Source of the DNA: Melastoma dodecandrum | Lineage: Eukaryota; Streptophyta; Magnoliopsida; Myrtales; Melastomataceae | Reading direction: 5' to 3' | Assembly: GCA_029817715.1 (NCBI GenBank) | Contig: JARUPY010000087.1 | Location: forward strand, 558,001-622,000 | Length of the DNA: 64,000 bases | Part shown: positions 34,445 to 47,474 of the stretch, one piece after another | Layout of the letters: every line of letters starts with the position of its first letter | How positions within the stretch are numbered: the stretch's first letter is position 1 | Program-made: the position numbers and the translations under genes | The notes under the pieces: generated by a model | Seen by the model: the letters and a program-made list of their open reading frames with translations, nothing else | Database searches by the model: none | Told to the model about the DNA's origin: nothing

Positions 34445-36870
34445 ATAACTTCTAAAGCTTATTATCAAAACCAAGGTCAACAGTTTCCCTATCCCCAGGC
34501 CTTAGCTCCTTCCTCGATTCCCATGTTCTCCTCACAAGAAGCCTCACTAGACACCTCCGGCCTCCTTCCTCGACTCCATTGTCCTCCTCTTCGACTTCAT
34601 GGTTAGTTAATTTATTGGGTTATGAAGAAATATAAAAGACATATTTGGGTTTTATTCCTGCTGAAAGAGGATGATGTCTTCCCCTTGATTTTCCTTGTTC
34701 CTGTTTAGTTTTCTTTTCTCTTGTCTGTGAGCATTGAGGGCACATGTTCCTCATCATTGTTTAGTTTTTTCTGTTTGCCTGTGAGCATTAAGGGCTCCTA
34801 GTGTAAGTATGTGACCTATACTATTAAAATTAATTCATATGGTGAATGATTCAAGATTTTAAGTGTTCTAAAATTAGGATTGTTTAGTGATTTTCCCCAC
34901 CTTGTTGTTGAGTAGAAAAAATTCTATTAGAAAGAAAAGAGCAAGACCACATTCTTCAGATTATTTTCAATATTACAGTTAATTGAATTTGGATTTACAA
35001 ATATGTTTAGGAATGAATTATTCATATAATACTAAATTTGAGAAAAGAGATATTGGATGAAAGTATAATTATCTGCATAATGCAAAATATATAAATGCGT
35101 TTACTTGTAATTTATGTTAAAATATGTCAAGAGGCGGGATTCATGAAGCTAAGTCACATCAAATCGTGAAGTACAAAAATATAAAATCTTGTAAAAAGTT
35201 TTCCCATGGGAAAATGAAGAGCTAAGAAATCAAGTGGAAATGACAAAACAAATATGAGCAGAAGTAGTTGATACCGGTAGTAATGCATCTGTCCCAATAT
35301 ATGCTGATGATTTACTTGGTGATGAGCTTTGCTTAGAAGATGACATTCCTTGATTCGGTTGTCGAGAAAAGGCACACCATCAAGAATGAAGTTAGTCAGA
35401 TGAGTAGTAAAGGAAATTGTCATATGAATTTTTATTTTATTTTTTGATGGAGAAGGGAAAGAAGAATAACAAAATATTGGAGAGAGCATCAGAGTTCGTG
35501 AATTATTTAGGAACACTAGACTACAAGTGAATTCTAATTAAGCTTGATTTTACTTAGAAAGGATGTCGATTTTAATGTGGAAAAGGAAACTAACGGAGAC
35601 TTTGAATATAATGATTTGCTCGAGGATAACTTACTTTTCTTGTGATGATGACAATCATGGGAGCGGCGAAGATACGATATGAATGCTTTGACTACGTGAT
35701 TTTGTTGGATTATGTTTATTTCACTTTGACATTTTTTTGGGTTATACTGATTTCACTTTGATATTTGTTTCGGATTTTGTTGGATTATGATGAACCTTCA
35801 TAATTGATTTCGATAAGGATAACATATTTTTAACATTTCAAGGTATAGTGCTTTATAAATGAGCGTCTCAAACATTAAGGTGAACGCCTCACCTAGAGCA
35901 TCACGCCTCGTGAAATAAGAGATGACGGCGCCTTATCGCCTTAACAACATTGTTTATAATGTGGCATGTAATATCAATTAATAATTTCATACTATTTTAC
36001 AAATGAATCACTCATTCCTTAATTTAAAGCTTAGTGACAAATTCTAGGATAATTATACTCATTTTAAGTAGAACACAGACAATGTAAGTGTTACTCCTCG
36101 TCATATCACAACTTCTATATCTTACATATAAAAAGAACTTCTCCGTCTTATTGAATCATAGCCAACTATATAAATTACGTATATGTTACTCTGGATGTAT
36201 GTCTTCCAAATCATTAATGTCGTTGGCATGAATTACCTCTCATTTATTTTGTATATTTTCTCGACGCATTTCTTTAGACAAAGACTGCGTGTAATTGTTA
36301 AACTGGGTGTATTAGATATGTCATGGTAATAATGTAGAATTTAGAGAAGATAACTTGTATGCGCCTTATTTCTTAAGTTTAAAAAGGAGTTTGAAGAATA
36401 TCTCGTGTATTGACTCTAACAAGGAAACTAAAATCATATAATTGATTCGAGAAAAAATGTTAAATAGTAACTAGCCACAAAACGTTTCTAAATCTCTGCA
36501 TTTTTTCCTTCTGTTATCTACTATGACAAATTGCTAGTTGAAGATATAATTTCTTTTATTAGTATTAATTGCAACTTCTTTAAAATGCATTAAATTAGTC
36601 CTCGGTATTTATTGAATATTTTAAAAATAGTTAAATGCCGACTTTTTTTTGTAACTATCAATTCAATACGCAACAAAATCGAAGAATCTCAAAGTGCATC
36701 GGGACCGTTCAATATTGAAATTCCACACACAAATAAATAAGATCCGTATCGGCGCGCATAATCCTTTTTACAGGTAATAAAAAATTAATGCTACCGAGAC
36801 AAATGGTGGACAACGGGAAATAATAATTTCACTAACAAACAAAATAGGGAAAACGACAACACCTATATTA
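34445..36870. other. intergenic DNA upstream of the PHD gene
   Basis: AT-rich; the 120-codon minus-strand ORF at 35154-35516 has low-complexity hydrophobic content and no motif. A small direct duplication around GTTTAGTTTTCTTTTCTCTT and TGTGAGCATTGAGGGC occurs at 34700-34797. A patch at 35860-35945 (GGCGCCTTATCGCCTTAAC) resembles a small DNA transposon end. No gene is supported. Confidence 0.55.
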
Positions 36871-36875
36871 ATAAA

Positions 36876-36882
36876 TATAAAA
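36876..36882 (+). promoter_or_regulatory. TATA box of the PHD-finger gene
   Basis: TATAAAA lies 420 bp upstream of the coding start, so transcription probably begins near 36905-36915, followed by a CT-rich leader. No transcript evidence is available. Confidence 0.5.
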
Positions 36883-36952
36883 CCCACGAATTAGAATGCC
36901 GGCCACCGCGTTACGACTCTTTCCTTCCTTTTGGCGTCAAGCGTGCCCACAA

Positions 36953-36981
36953 CCCCCCCCCCCCGCCCCCCCCCCCCCGCC
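36953..36981. repeat. poly-C tract in the probable 5' leader
   Basis: C12-G-C13-G-CC. The complementary strand is an almost pure G run able to form G-quadruplex structures. The exact length may be unreliable because such runs are hard to sequence. Confidence 0.85.
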
Positions 36982-37258
36982 GGGCAACGATACGCGAATC
37001 TCTTTTTGGCTTCTATCCTCATCTCACTCAGTGGAAAAAAATCATCCTTAATTCCCCCACCCTAAGACGAACCCCTCGGATTCACCATCAGCCCCAATCG
37101 ATCCTAACCTCTGTTTCCCCCCTCCCAATTGCGTCGATTTAGTGTTGTTTCGTGAAATTAGGCCTAGGGTTTTGGCTTTGGGGTTGCCGGCCGAAATTAG
37201 GGGTTTTCTCGGCGTTGGATTTGGGCGGGAATTTGATTTGGGCTTTAGATCGGCAGTT

Positions 37259-37306
37259 ATGGGATGCTCCTTTTCAGTGGACGCCCGTGGTTGTCGTCGG
37301 AAATGA
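37259..37306 (+). CDS. upstream ORF of 15 codons overlapping the PHD gene start
   Basis: The first ATG in the probable leader (context GTTATGG, purine at -3 and G at +4) opens a 15-residue frame, MGCSFSVDARGCRRK. Its TGA at 37304-37306 overlaps the ATG at 37303 as ATGA. Such an arrangement could throttle translation or allow reinitiation. The ATG at 37264 lies inside it and is in frame with the main protein. Confidence 0.45.
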   Translation: MGCSFSVDARGCRRK

Positions 37307-40300
37307 GTGGTTACCAATGTATCGGCCAGGGGATGAGTGGTCTTCCCCCTGCTGCTGCGACTATGAAGGTGGCTGTTGGGAGCCCGAGGGACGTTGACCT
37401 GTTCGCCCAGGCGAGGAAGTGTCTGTCTGATCGGTCCCCCTTTGATGCTCCTCCGGGGAATGGGGCTGGCGTGCCCAGCACTGCCGCTGCTACGCTCCCT
37501 GGGTCGCTGGCTAGTCTTTTGAGGCATGCGGACAGTAGGAGGAAGCATAAGAGGTTGCATTCCGGTGGGGAGAAGAAGTCCTCGAAGAAGCGGCAGGGGG
37601 AGCGGTCGAAGGTTGGCCGTATCTGGTTGGAGACTGAGGAGTACTTTAGGGACCTGGGGTTGAATGATATTGATGGATTGCATAATGCTTGTCGTTCTGT
37701 TAGTGAGTTGGGCTGTATCAAATGCATGTTGGTTCCCTTCTTACATGGTGATAATGCCCATGTAGATGTAGTTTTAGGTGAAGACGAGGGTGCACTTGAG
37801 AAAGAAAAGAAGGAAGATGGGCATGAGAAGCTGATGGATGTTGATAAAGTAGGACATGAAGAAGAAGCAGTCTGCTCGGTTTCTGGTTCTTCTATTGGTT
37901 TAGAGATAGAATGGCTTATGGGATGCCGGGAGAAGGTCTGTTTGGCATCAGAACGGCCGTCAAAGAAACGGAAGCTCTTGGGTAGTGATGCTGGCTTGGA
38001 GAAAGTTATGATTGCACAGCCATGTGAAGGGAACCGGTCATTGTGTAATTTTTGTTGTAGGGGTGAGTTGGGTAGGGATTCCAATTCATTGCTTGTTTGT
38101 AGCTCTTGCAAGACTGCAGTACACATTAAGTGTTATGGGGTGCAAGAATATGTGCATGATTCCTGGTTGTGCTCATGGTGCGAGAGGTATTCAGATGGTG
38201 AGGTTTGTGACGGGCATCCTTGTGTGCTTTGCACCAAAAGCATGGGTGCTCTGAAACCTGTTTCTGGAGGTGACAAACATGAGGGGAAAACTGAGTTTGC
38301 TCACTTATTTTGCTCTCTCTGGATGTCCGAGGTTTACGTCGAAGACTTGAAAAGGATGGAGCCAATTATGAATGTGGAAGAGATCAATGCTACTCGAAAG
38401 AAGTTGGTATGCAACATTTGCAAGATCAAGTCTGGCGCTTGCATTCGTTGTAGTCATGGTATGTTTATTGTCATACCTTTTTTCCTAATTAGTGCCATTC
38501 CTTAATGAGGCTATGAAGAAGAGAGAGAAACATAAAAGTTAATTTTCTCCTCAAAGGCAAAATGAGATGTAATATTGTTTTGTTTGAATGAGTCTGACTA
38601 GTAATTGAAGATTGAGATGATTATTGGGGCTAATGAAGTGGGGAGAATGGGTTGAATGGTCTATGGGTTATTGAAGACTAATGGTTGTTCTGATTCTTGT
38701 TTGGTGGGCACATATTTTATTTGCCCCTTTGCCTTGAGCTCTACTGCAGCTAAACAGTCAGATGTTGGATACACTGCTACTCATGAATACTGTAACTTTG
38801 CTTGTTTCGGTTACTTTTGTGTATGTGCGCCCTCAAATGTTATTTTGTTACCCTGTAGCCTATATGTTTATTGTTGAGTTCCCTGTGTGGGTTGACGGAT
38901 TCTTCAGGAAGCTGCAGAACTTCCTTTCATCCTATATGTGCAAGGGAAGCTAGTCACAGGATGGAAATCTGGGGTAAATTTGGACAGGATGATGTAAGCT
39001 TTTCCTTGGACCGAATCTGTTACTTTATTTGGTTTTTTATTTTATAATAATGTTTGGAAGAGTTTATCTGGCTGATGACACCTATTGCTAGTGTAATTTT
39101 ACAGGTGGAGCTGAGGGCTTTTTGCTCAAAGCATTCATTGGCTAATTCCGGATTGTCTCAATCAGGAAGTACTGCAGCTGTTGCCGATATTTACACGCAT
39201 CATGACACCCGAAATGAATCGTCCAGTTCGGATTATTGTTATGAGACTGGGGAAAATGGCGACACACAGCTGGAGATACGGAAAAAGTCTGTAGAAGTAA
39301 ATTCTAAAAAGTTGCGAGATGTTGGCCAGCCTGTTACTAGAGCAAGGGCGAGATCTATGTCAGAAAGTAGTGATCAGTGGCTTGGACACATGGAGAAGCC
39401 AGATTCTGTTACTTGTCATGAGGAGGACTCCGCTGATTCCTTAAACTTTGTTCTCATTTTGAAGAAGGTAAGACGCTGCTGGTTTTTAATTCGCAGAAGA
39501 TTTTGTGGCCGTCTTTAACTTTTATGGACCTGGAATTGGATTAAATTCTGGTGGCAGCTGGTTGATCGTGGCAAAGTGAACCTCAAGGACGTGGCTTCAG
39601 AAATTGGAATTCCATTGAGTGCATTAAATGCCAAGCTTTCGGTAGTTAGTGACTTTTTTTTTTGCGTTTCTGTTCCCTTGGCTATCGAAAGGCAGTTTTT
39701 TTTCTTCATTTTACTATTCTTAATATATTAGTTTGATATTTGTCATGCAGGATGACAGTTTTGTCCCTGATTTGAGGCGCAAGTTAGCCTCATGGCTTAA
39801 AGATCATGCACTGATTGGTGCATTGCAGAAGGATGGAAAGATCAAGGTGAAACCATTGGCGATGACTGCAGTTAATGAAGGACCGAATTATGACTCTGAT
39901 ACAGTTTCTATGTCAAATTCCGATATGTCTGATCCTGTAACTCTTAAATCAGTACCTCCACGAAGAAGAACCAAAAGTGATGTGAGGGTGCTAAAGGATG
40001 GTAAAAACTCACATAAAGGAAATTGTAAAGGATCTGGCACTGTAATTGACGGAGAAGTAGACAGGCCAATCAACCCAGACACAAGAGAGAAGGTACTGGG
40101 AAACATTGTTATTATTAGGACCTCTTCATTCCCCAGGTGCTTGTCAACACAAAGCTTAACAGACATGTATAGTGCTTCACGAGGACAATTTCAGTCTTCC
40201 TTTATTATGTTTTTTTCTATCTTCCTTCATTAAAACACTTTTATAGTAATCAATCATGCAACGATCATCAAGCGGTTGCTAATTTTGCAACTTATAAGGT

Positions 40301-43300
40301 TGAAATGTTTGTTTTCTTGAATTTGTATCCCCAAGCTTTTGATACCATTTGAGTAGCTGATAGTGATGATGCTTCCTTTCTATGATAGAATCATAGAATT
40401 AGTGACATGCTAATCTTGTATAATAATCTTGCAATGTGGATACATCCGAATTCTTCAGGAACTAAAATAGGAAATAATTTATTCTCGAATATTTTAAAGA
40501 ACTTTTCCTTTTGATTTCGTTTGTGAGTTTTCTCTTGACTGTTCTTTACTTTGTTGCTTATCCATTAAAGTTTCTGTTGACCCAGATTCAGACAGAAGGT
40601 ATTAGTTCTGAGCAAAATTCTGCTGAGGATTTTGGGATTTTGACAGGTATGATTTTTAATGATGTTTATGATTGACATTGGCCGTTTCTTCCAAAGAACG
40701 AAGTTCCTAATAAGTATTTTAATTTAGAAGGTGTCATATATATATGTCAATAGTTGTCATTCTTTGAAACAGTTTTTACCTCTCTAAATTTTAATTATGT
40801 ATTTTGGGTATTATGTTTTTGTGTTAGTGGTTTTTTATGTGTTTTTGGTGGGCAGTTAGCTCTATTTCTGAGAATTTGCATTGTAGTTAGGGCTATGTTG
40901 CTTACCTTAATCCAGTCTTATCCAATTTAGAAGGGTTTGGTTTTCATCTTGCTGTTACGTGGCTAAAGATGTTTGAGGGATGATGTGGATAAATGCATTG
41001 GAAATAATCAATGTTACTTTCTAAAAAGGTGATTTTGTTGGTAGTGCCCATTCAACGGCCAATCTTTTGAAATACTAGTGAAATACTTAGTTAACAGGAT
41101 AAGAGGATGCATCTTGTATATACTTTAATGTATATTAGTTTGTGTAGGAAGTATTCGATTAAAGATTACTAGAGAAACAAGAGCAATGTGAGGTACATAC
41201 TGATCAAGGAACTAGTTATAAGATTTGCAAGCTGAATGAGCTTAATATCCAGTAGTGGATTGATCAGCATAGGTTTCATGCTTGAAGTCCTACTCAGGTG
41301 AAAAAGTTATTCATATAAATTGACAAGACTATAAGGGATGGAAGCCCTCACCTTCTGCACAATACTACATGGCCTGAAGAATGCCCACAGAATAGATTAC
41401 TTTTATGATAAAAGGCTTCAACCACAATAGTTCAGACTTGAACATCGCATACCTCATCCTCCTTAGAACTGCTGCCCTTATTGGATACCTCATAATATGA
41501 CTGAACTATTATAGTACTCTCTTTGAGAGTCATGCAGAAAAAAAGCATCCCAATTCTGTGAAAACAAGCTTAACCTGAAAGTAAACCTTCTGATTACACC
41601 ATTTTTCACATTTCAATTATAAGCAAGTTACACAGAGGATACTCATCTTGTCAATCACTAGTTAAGATCTAATCTTTGTAATATGTGTTAGCCCTTTCTT
41701 TTCTTTTACTACTTTACTGTTTGTAGCATACTTTCTTTTTATTTTCTCTACATGCTATTTATTTGCATGAATGCTTCATGACTCTTGGCACGCGTAAAAT
41801 TAATTATCTAGTGTGGTGCCATGTAAGTAGTTGAGATTAGTTTTGGGTGTGTGTTAGGTGTGCTTATGTTTCTGTGTATTGGGCAGGAGCCGCTGAGGAT
41901 AGTCATATGCAATCGACTGCGGACCTTGAGCCAAGTACCTTGACAAATGCTCATCACGACGCAGAAGTTTGTAATCTTGGGTAGGTTCTTTTCTTCATTA
42001 TTCTACTTACCAATGCATGTGATTGCATAGAAGTATCACCATGCAGGTATTCATTTTTCTTAGTTTTCTAATCTTTGTTAGTCTTCCCATTTTCCATCTT
42101 TGGTCTAGTGTAGGGGTTCCTAAGCAGTAGGTTTTAGGTGTAATTTCGATAGGATGAATCAAGAGTTGAAGAGTTTCACTGATCACATATGTTGGGATCA
42201 CAAGTAGTTTTTTTGTGAGTGATTAATAACTATGCAATAAGATAGTTTGCCTCATGTTAGGTCCTTCTGTTTTGAAATGGAACCCTGTAAGAATGATGCG
42301 GAAAGCCTCTTCCTTGTAGAATTTGTTTTTCCAATGGCTGCCCATTTAGCGTCAGAGATAACAAAAATTGTCCATTATTTTAAGTTCGAAAGATATTTTC
42401 CTGTGAATGTCACATCACAAAGTGGTGATAATTTTTATGAAATGATCAGGTTTGGGTCAATAACGTGTCATGCTTAATTCTAATAAAAAATATCTGCATA
42501 AAACTTAAATAATATTATTTTTTGTTGGTCTTTTGATTTATATCTCTAAATAACTTTATGGTAAGCTTACAACTGTTTTTACTCTCTGTGTTGGTTATTC
42601 TTGATCACGACAGTTTATTTCTTTTGCAGGAAAGAAGAACTTGCTCCCAGCTTTTTCATGCATCCCCATACAAGGAGGGCTTTGATGCAAGTCCATGGGA
42701 GGACACTTATCTATAATACTCGTGAAAATTTGGGTAATATTTCTTTCTCTACACTTTTCATGTGATGTAATTATCAATGGCTTATTTTGAGTTTTCTTAT
42801 AGGACCGAGAGGAGGACTTCCAATCAGTGCAGATTCTTCATTTGGTGCACATGTTGGTGATAGACTTTCCCCGAAAGGCGGTGATATTTCCAAGAGTGGA
42901 TCAGAAGAAATATCCCCAGAACTGTTGAAGAATGAAAAAATGGGAATTCTAGAAATGTCTCCAAATGATGAAGTGGAAGGAGAGATACTCTATTTTCAGA
43001 GTATACTCCTCAGCAATGCAGCTGTGAAGAAACAATTCAGCGGTCAGTAGCCTGTTTTCTGTGAACCTATTATTAGCTTTTGTCTTTTAAATTTGATGTT
43101 TTTAATCCTCTTCGGTCACATACGTTGAAATTTCTTTCGTCTAATGATTCTGATGAAATTTCTCGTCTACTGATTGTGCAGACATATTGATTACGAAGAT
43201 CATTAGAGATTTGCCATGGGAAATTGATACTGCCGGTAGCAAGATGTGGGATATTGTGCTAATTAATAAGTATCTTTCCGAAGTTAGAGAAGCCAAGAAA

Positions 43301-46300
43301 CAGGGTAGGAAGGAGCGAAAACATAAGGAAGCCCAGGCCATATTGGCTGCTGCCTCTGCAGCAGCTGCTACTTCCTCAAGGATATCTTCATTGAGGAAAG
43401 ATGGTCCTGACGGAACACGTAGTGAGGAGGTTGATAACATTAATCTTTTACGTTTCCTGTTTTATTTTCTGGAAAAAATAAATATTCATTATTATTGTTT
43501 TTGAATTGTAGAATTTGCTGAAGTTCAATAGCATGGGTGGTAGAGTCGGATATTTCTCTCAGCTGATTCCACAGCCTAAAGAGGCATTGTCTAAACTTGA
43601 GTTTGTGAAAGTTTCAGCTGAGAGACATGCTAATTCTACCCAAGTGGCTTCTGACCATTCAAGACATGGCTTTAGAGTATGCGATATTTGTTCTCGGCCA
43701 GAGACTGTTATGAATACTATCCTCATTTGCTCTAGTTGCAAGGTTGTTAAGCTTCTCGAGCATTATCTCTGTATTTGAAGGATGAGTATTAATTTTCCAA
43801 GAATTGACTAAAGTTCCTTCTCTGACAGGTCAGCGTACATTCTGATTGCTATCATAGTGTTAAAGAGTCTACGGGTCCATGGCGCTGTGAATTATGTGAA
43901 GAATTACTTGGCTCAGGATCCTCATCCATGAATTTTAGGGAGAAATTTGTTTCTGCTGCAGAATGTGCTCTATGTGGAGGTACTACTGGCGCTTTTAGAA
44001 AATCTGATGCTGGTCAATGGGTTCATGCCTTCTGTGCAGAGGTGGCTGCTTCTAAAATTTTTCTGTTTACTGTTTCTGCATCGTCCACGAAGCTTGCAAG
44101 TTTTTGTTGTTGTTATGGATACCAATGCTTTCTTTTTCTTTCTAGTGGGTACTTGAATCAACATTCACCAGGGGGCAAGCAAATCCAGTTGAAGGAATGG
44201 TATGTATAATGTAAGGGTTAGACGTCGTGTGATGTGTGTCTTGATCGTTGTAATTGGATATACATTTTCCTCATTTTATTAAAAACTCCGAAAATTAACT
44301 CCAAGCAATGCAAACCTTTGTCATTCATGTGATTTGGAATAATTTGTTTTGATAAATTGGGCAGGATGCTATTCCAAAGGAAGTTAATGAGTGCAATATA
44401 TGCCACCATAAATATGGAGCTTGTATAAAGGTATTTGTTCACCCACGATTTTTGCTTTGGTCCGGATGTTAAATAATATCAAGATTAATGAATTCTTGTT
44501 GCCTTCAGTGCAATTATGGTCATTGTCAGAGTACATTTCATCCTTCCTGTGCTAGAAGTGTCGGTTTATTTATGAACGTAAAGTCTGTTGGTGAGAAGTT
44601 GCAGCACAAGGCATACTGTGGAAGACATAGCTTGGAGCAGAAAGCAAAGGTCAGGCCCTTCAGCTTCTTAATTCTCTTTTTGAAGAAAAAGAAAATTGAA
44701 GTTGAATGAACGTGTTGCTCCCTTTTTGTTTTGATTTTATTTGTGTTTCCTTTTTGATACAGGTTGAGTCACAGAAGTATGGAATTGAAGAGCAGAAGAG
44801 TGTAAAACAAATGAGGGTACTTCATTTTGTTTCTCTTGGTATTTTGTATTATGGTTGTCCAATCATCTGGTGAAATTTTCTGGGAAGATTTGTGAAGCTT
44901 TCGGGTGCAAATCATTTCTGGATTTGCAATCTGCTGACATACATATCTCTTGCGATTGGAGTGTTTGCTCTAGTTTGGACAGAAGTTATCAATGGTTATT
45001 TGTGATGTCTAAATTTGGTTGGTTTGTTTGATAAAAAATAACAAATATATTCTAGGATGTTCCAAAAGTTTTCACAACTCTATCCTGTCTTATACATAAA
45101 TGAGGCGTTGACTGTTTCGTTCATTTAAAATGGGATTGTTTCTTACTACTAATACTACTAGGACATACTCCTTTTCTCATCTGTCTTTGTTTCGGAATGA
45201 TCATGGGCAGTGAAACAGAAGTTAAGTGCACTTGTTGTCAGTTCATGTTAGCTGAAAAATAAGTCTGTTGGGAAACATATCACTTCTGATATTGTTATTT
45301 GAGATTCTGGAGATAGATCTTGTCCATAATGCTTCTCTTAAATGCATGGTAAATAGTTTTCAAAGGGAAAACTGCTCTTCAAGAACAATCATTTGTTTCC
45401 GAAACAGACATGACAATGTAGGAGAATTGATCAATTGAACCTTTGAGATATTAAGGCCCAGTGTACCTGACTCTTGATCAAATTTAATTTTCATGAAAAA
45501 GGTCTCTATGAGAAGAAGAAAAAGACTAGAGATGAGTGATGACTTATGCTAAGTATCAAATATGTTGAATACTCTCACTATGTGTGATTAACTTTATTTG
45601 TATGATATCCTAGTTTATGTCCCCATTGATTATATTATTATTATTTTTTTGATAAGTAATTATATTATTATTATTATTTGTTGCGTGGAAAGTGCTTGCC
45701 CTGCATTTGATTGCCAGTTAGTGCAATTTTTGCCTGGCCGATATGAAGTCTCTTGTGGGTGTATGCTTTGCTTACTTCCTTTTGTGTCAATGCTTAGTTG
45801 AATTTTACAATAATCTCATTATAGAGCTGGGACATGTCCAATTTTTAGGTTGAACTGGAGAAGTTACGCCTCCTCTGTGAAAGAATTGTCAAACGAGAAA
45901 AAGTGAAGGTGAGATATTCTTAGATGCCCGCAACATCTCTCGATTTGTTGTGCATTCTTGGAATTCCAGCTAGTTTTCATCTCTTCAGACGAGTGTAGCC
46001 CTTATTTATATGTAAGTATGTTTTGTTTGGTTATTGACCTGTCTTGTTTGATGTTCTTGTAGAGAGAAATTGTGCTTTGCACACATGACATACTCGCATT
46101 GAAAAGGAATATGGTGGCTTGTTCTATTCTGGTCCAAATTCCACCTGGCGATGGCAGTTCTGAATCTGCAACGACTTCTGTCAATCACAGATCAGTCAGT
46201 GAATCTATTCAGAAATCAGATGAAATGACGGTCGACAGTGGGATCTCTAGAAAACGCCAGGTGAGAGCTCCTTCCCTCCCGGGACGTGATCGAAGTCGAC

Positions 46301-46689
46301 AGGACAGTTCACTACAACAATTCCTTCTGAGTGGAAAGCCAACTGAAAATATCTCATATTCTGGAAAACAGATTCCATATCGGCCTCCCGTTCCACTGCA
46401 TAATGCTTCCAATAACAGAGAATTGAGAATTAAATTTAAGGTTTGCCCATCAATCTGTCTATTGTATTCTTAGTAAATATTGGGGTTCCCATGGTAACCC
46501 TCGATCTTTTGCGGAAAGCAGCATGTCGAGACCTTCGAGAAAGAGCTGGTAATGACTTCCGATCAGGCAGATTTGAAGAACAAGCTGTTGCCCAAAGGCT
46601 ATGCGTATGTTCCATCTGATAGCATCCCGAAGGATAAAGAAACTAGAGACGGTACTGGTTCGGATGAACAGCTTCCAGATGGTGGGTGA
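37303..46689 (+). CDS. PHD-finger protein with two PHD/extended-PHD cassettes, 19 exons
   Basis: Likely nuclear histone-reading protein, resembling the plant PHD family of Arabidopsis At1g77800 and the PHD-ePHD module of animal JADE/BRPF. Exons: 37303-38458, 38908-38993, 39105-39467, 39558-39641, 39751-40092, 40586-40646, 41887-41980, 42630-42733, 42803-43042, 43182-43429, 43512-43742, 43829-44041, 44146-44199, 44365-44430, 44509-44649, 44763-44816, 45849-45908, 46063-46440, 46522-46689. All borders are GT-AG, phases agree, and the total is 4143 nt, 1380 residues. PHD1 spans about 248-297 (CNFCCRGELG to WLCSWC) and ePHD1 307-424. PHD2 starts at 983 (CDICSRPETV) and ePHD2 spans 1049-1156 (CALCGGTTG to YCGRHS). 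Between them are basic segments, a helix-turn-helix-like stretch near 536-585 and an Ala-rich helix near 900. An in-frame ATG at 37264 would add 13 residues. Confidence 0.92.
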
Positions 46690-47474
46690 AATGCATTTTC
46701 CTGTGTCCTGTGGTCCTGAACTTGTGCCCGAAGACTCGCCATGCTTGTTATCATGGCACTTGGGTGTTGAATGCTGGCCAGAAGTTGAGAGTTCGGAAAG
46801 GTGGGGAGCATGAGTATCATAATATCCGGGGCATGCCGGTGAGTTATCCCTCGCGGAAGATGGGCGAGCCAGATTTTGGGCTCTGGCTCGAGAAATCCTT
46901 TTTGCAATATTGTTTTATATTCATTTGAGAGGAGGATTAATCTTTGGAAGTACAGGGCTGAGGAGGGGGCAACCTGCTTAAATATCTCCTCACCCGGCAG
47001 CGAAAATAAGGGTGGTAGGAGGGTGGTCAATTCCGGTGCGTGGATGATAACTGGCACGACCAGTAGGTTAGTTAGTTAGGTTCGGAAAGTATGGAGATGG
47101 GGACGCATTCTTTCTTGCATTTGCTTATGACTGTTCTTCGATTCCATCATCTGTTGTACCAGGAAGAAAGCTTGAAAAAAGTGTATCAATCCCTGGTTTG
47201 TAAAACTTTGGTGAGTACGTATTGTCGCAGGGAAAAAAGAATGCGCAATCAGTTTATTGATTTGGTTGCCAGTTTTTAGATTCACCACATTGCCTGTCCG
47301 GATCAATGCGCTAGCGGGCGGTTGTATTTTTTATATTTTGTTCCCTACAGAAAAGGGACATAAGCATAAGCGAATTGGGGTCTCTGCATGTCTTTGATGG
47401 AAAAGTGTGCTTGTTTGTTTTTCTTAAAACTAACACAACTGATTTATCATCTTAGAATTTGATGCTAGTGTTAA
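46690..47474 (+). other. 3' flank of the PHD gene (probable 3' UTR)
   Basis: Follows the TGA at 46687-46689. It is mixed-composition DNA with short ORFs on both strands (such as 46599-47057 minus, 152 codons) that show no recognisable motif and no splice logic. I see no canonical AATAAA signal. Confidence 0.5.

Noticed and set aside
35154..35516. 120-codon minus-strand ORF
   Set aside because: AT-rich, hydrophobic low-complexity translation, no motif and no neighbours.
37048..37683. 211-codon minus-strand ORF over the PHD gene leader
   Set aside because: Pro/Arg-rich low-complexity translation of a GC-rich leader; no motif.
37311..38126. 271-codon minus-strand ORF opposite the PHD gene first exon
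   Set aside because: The plus strand encodes clear PHD zinc ligands with consistent splicing; the antisense frame has no motif.
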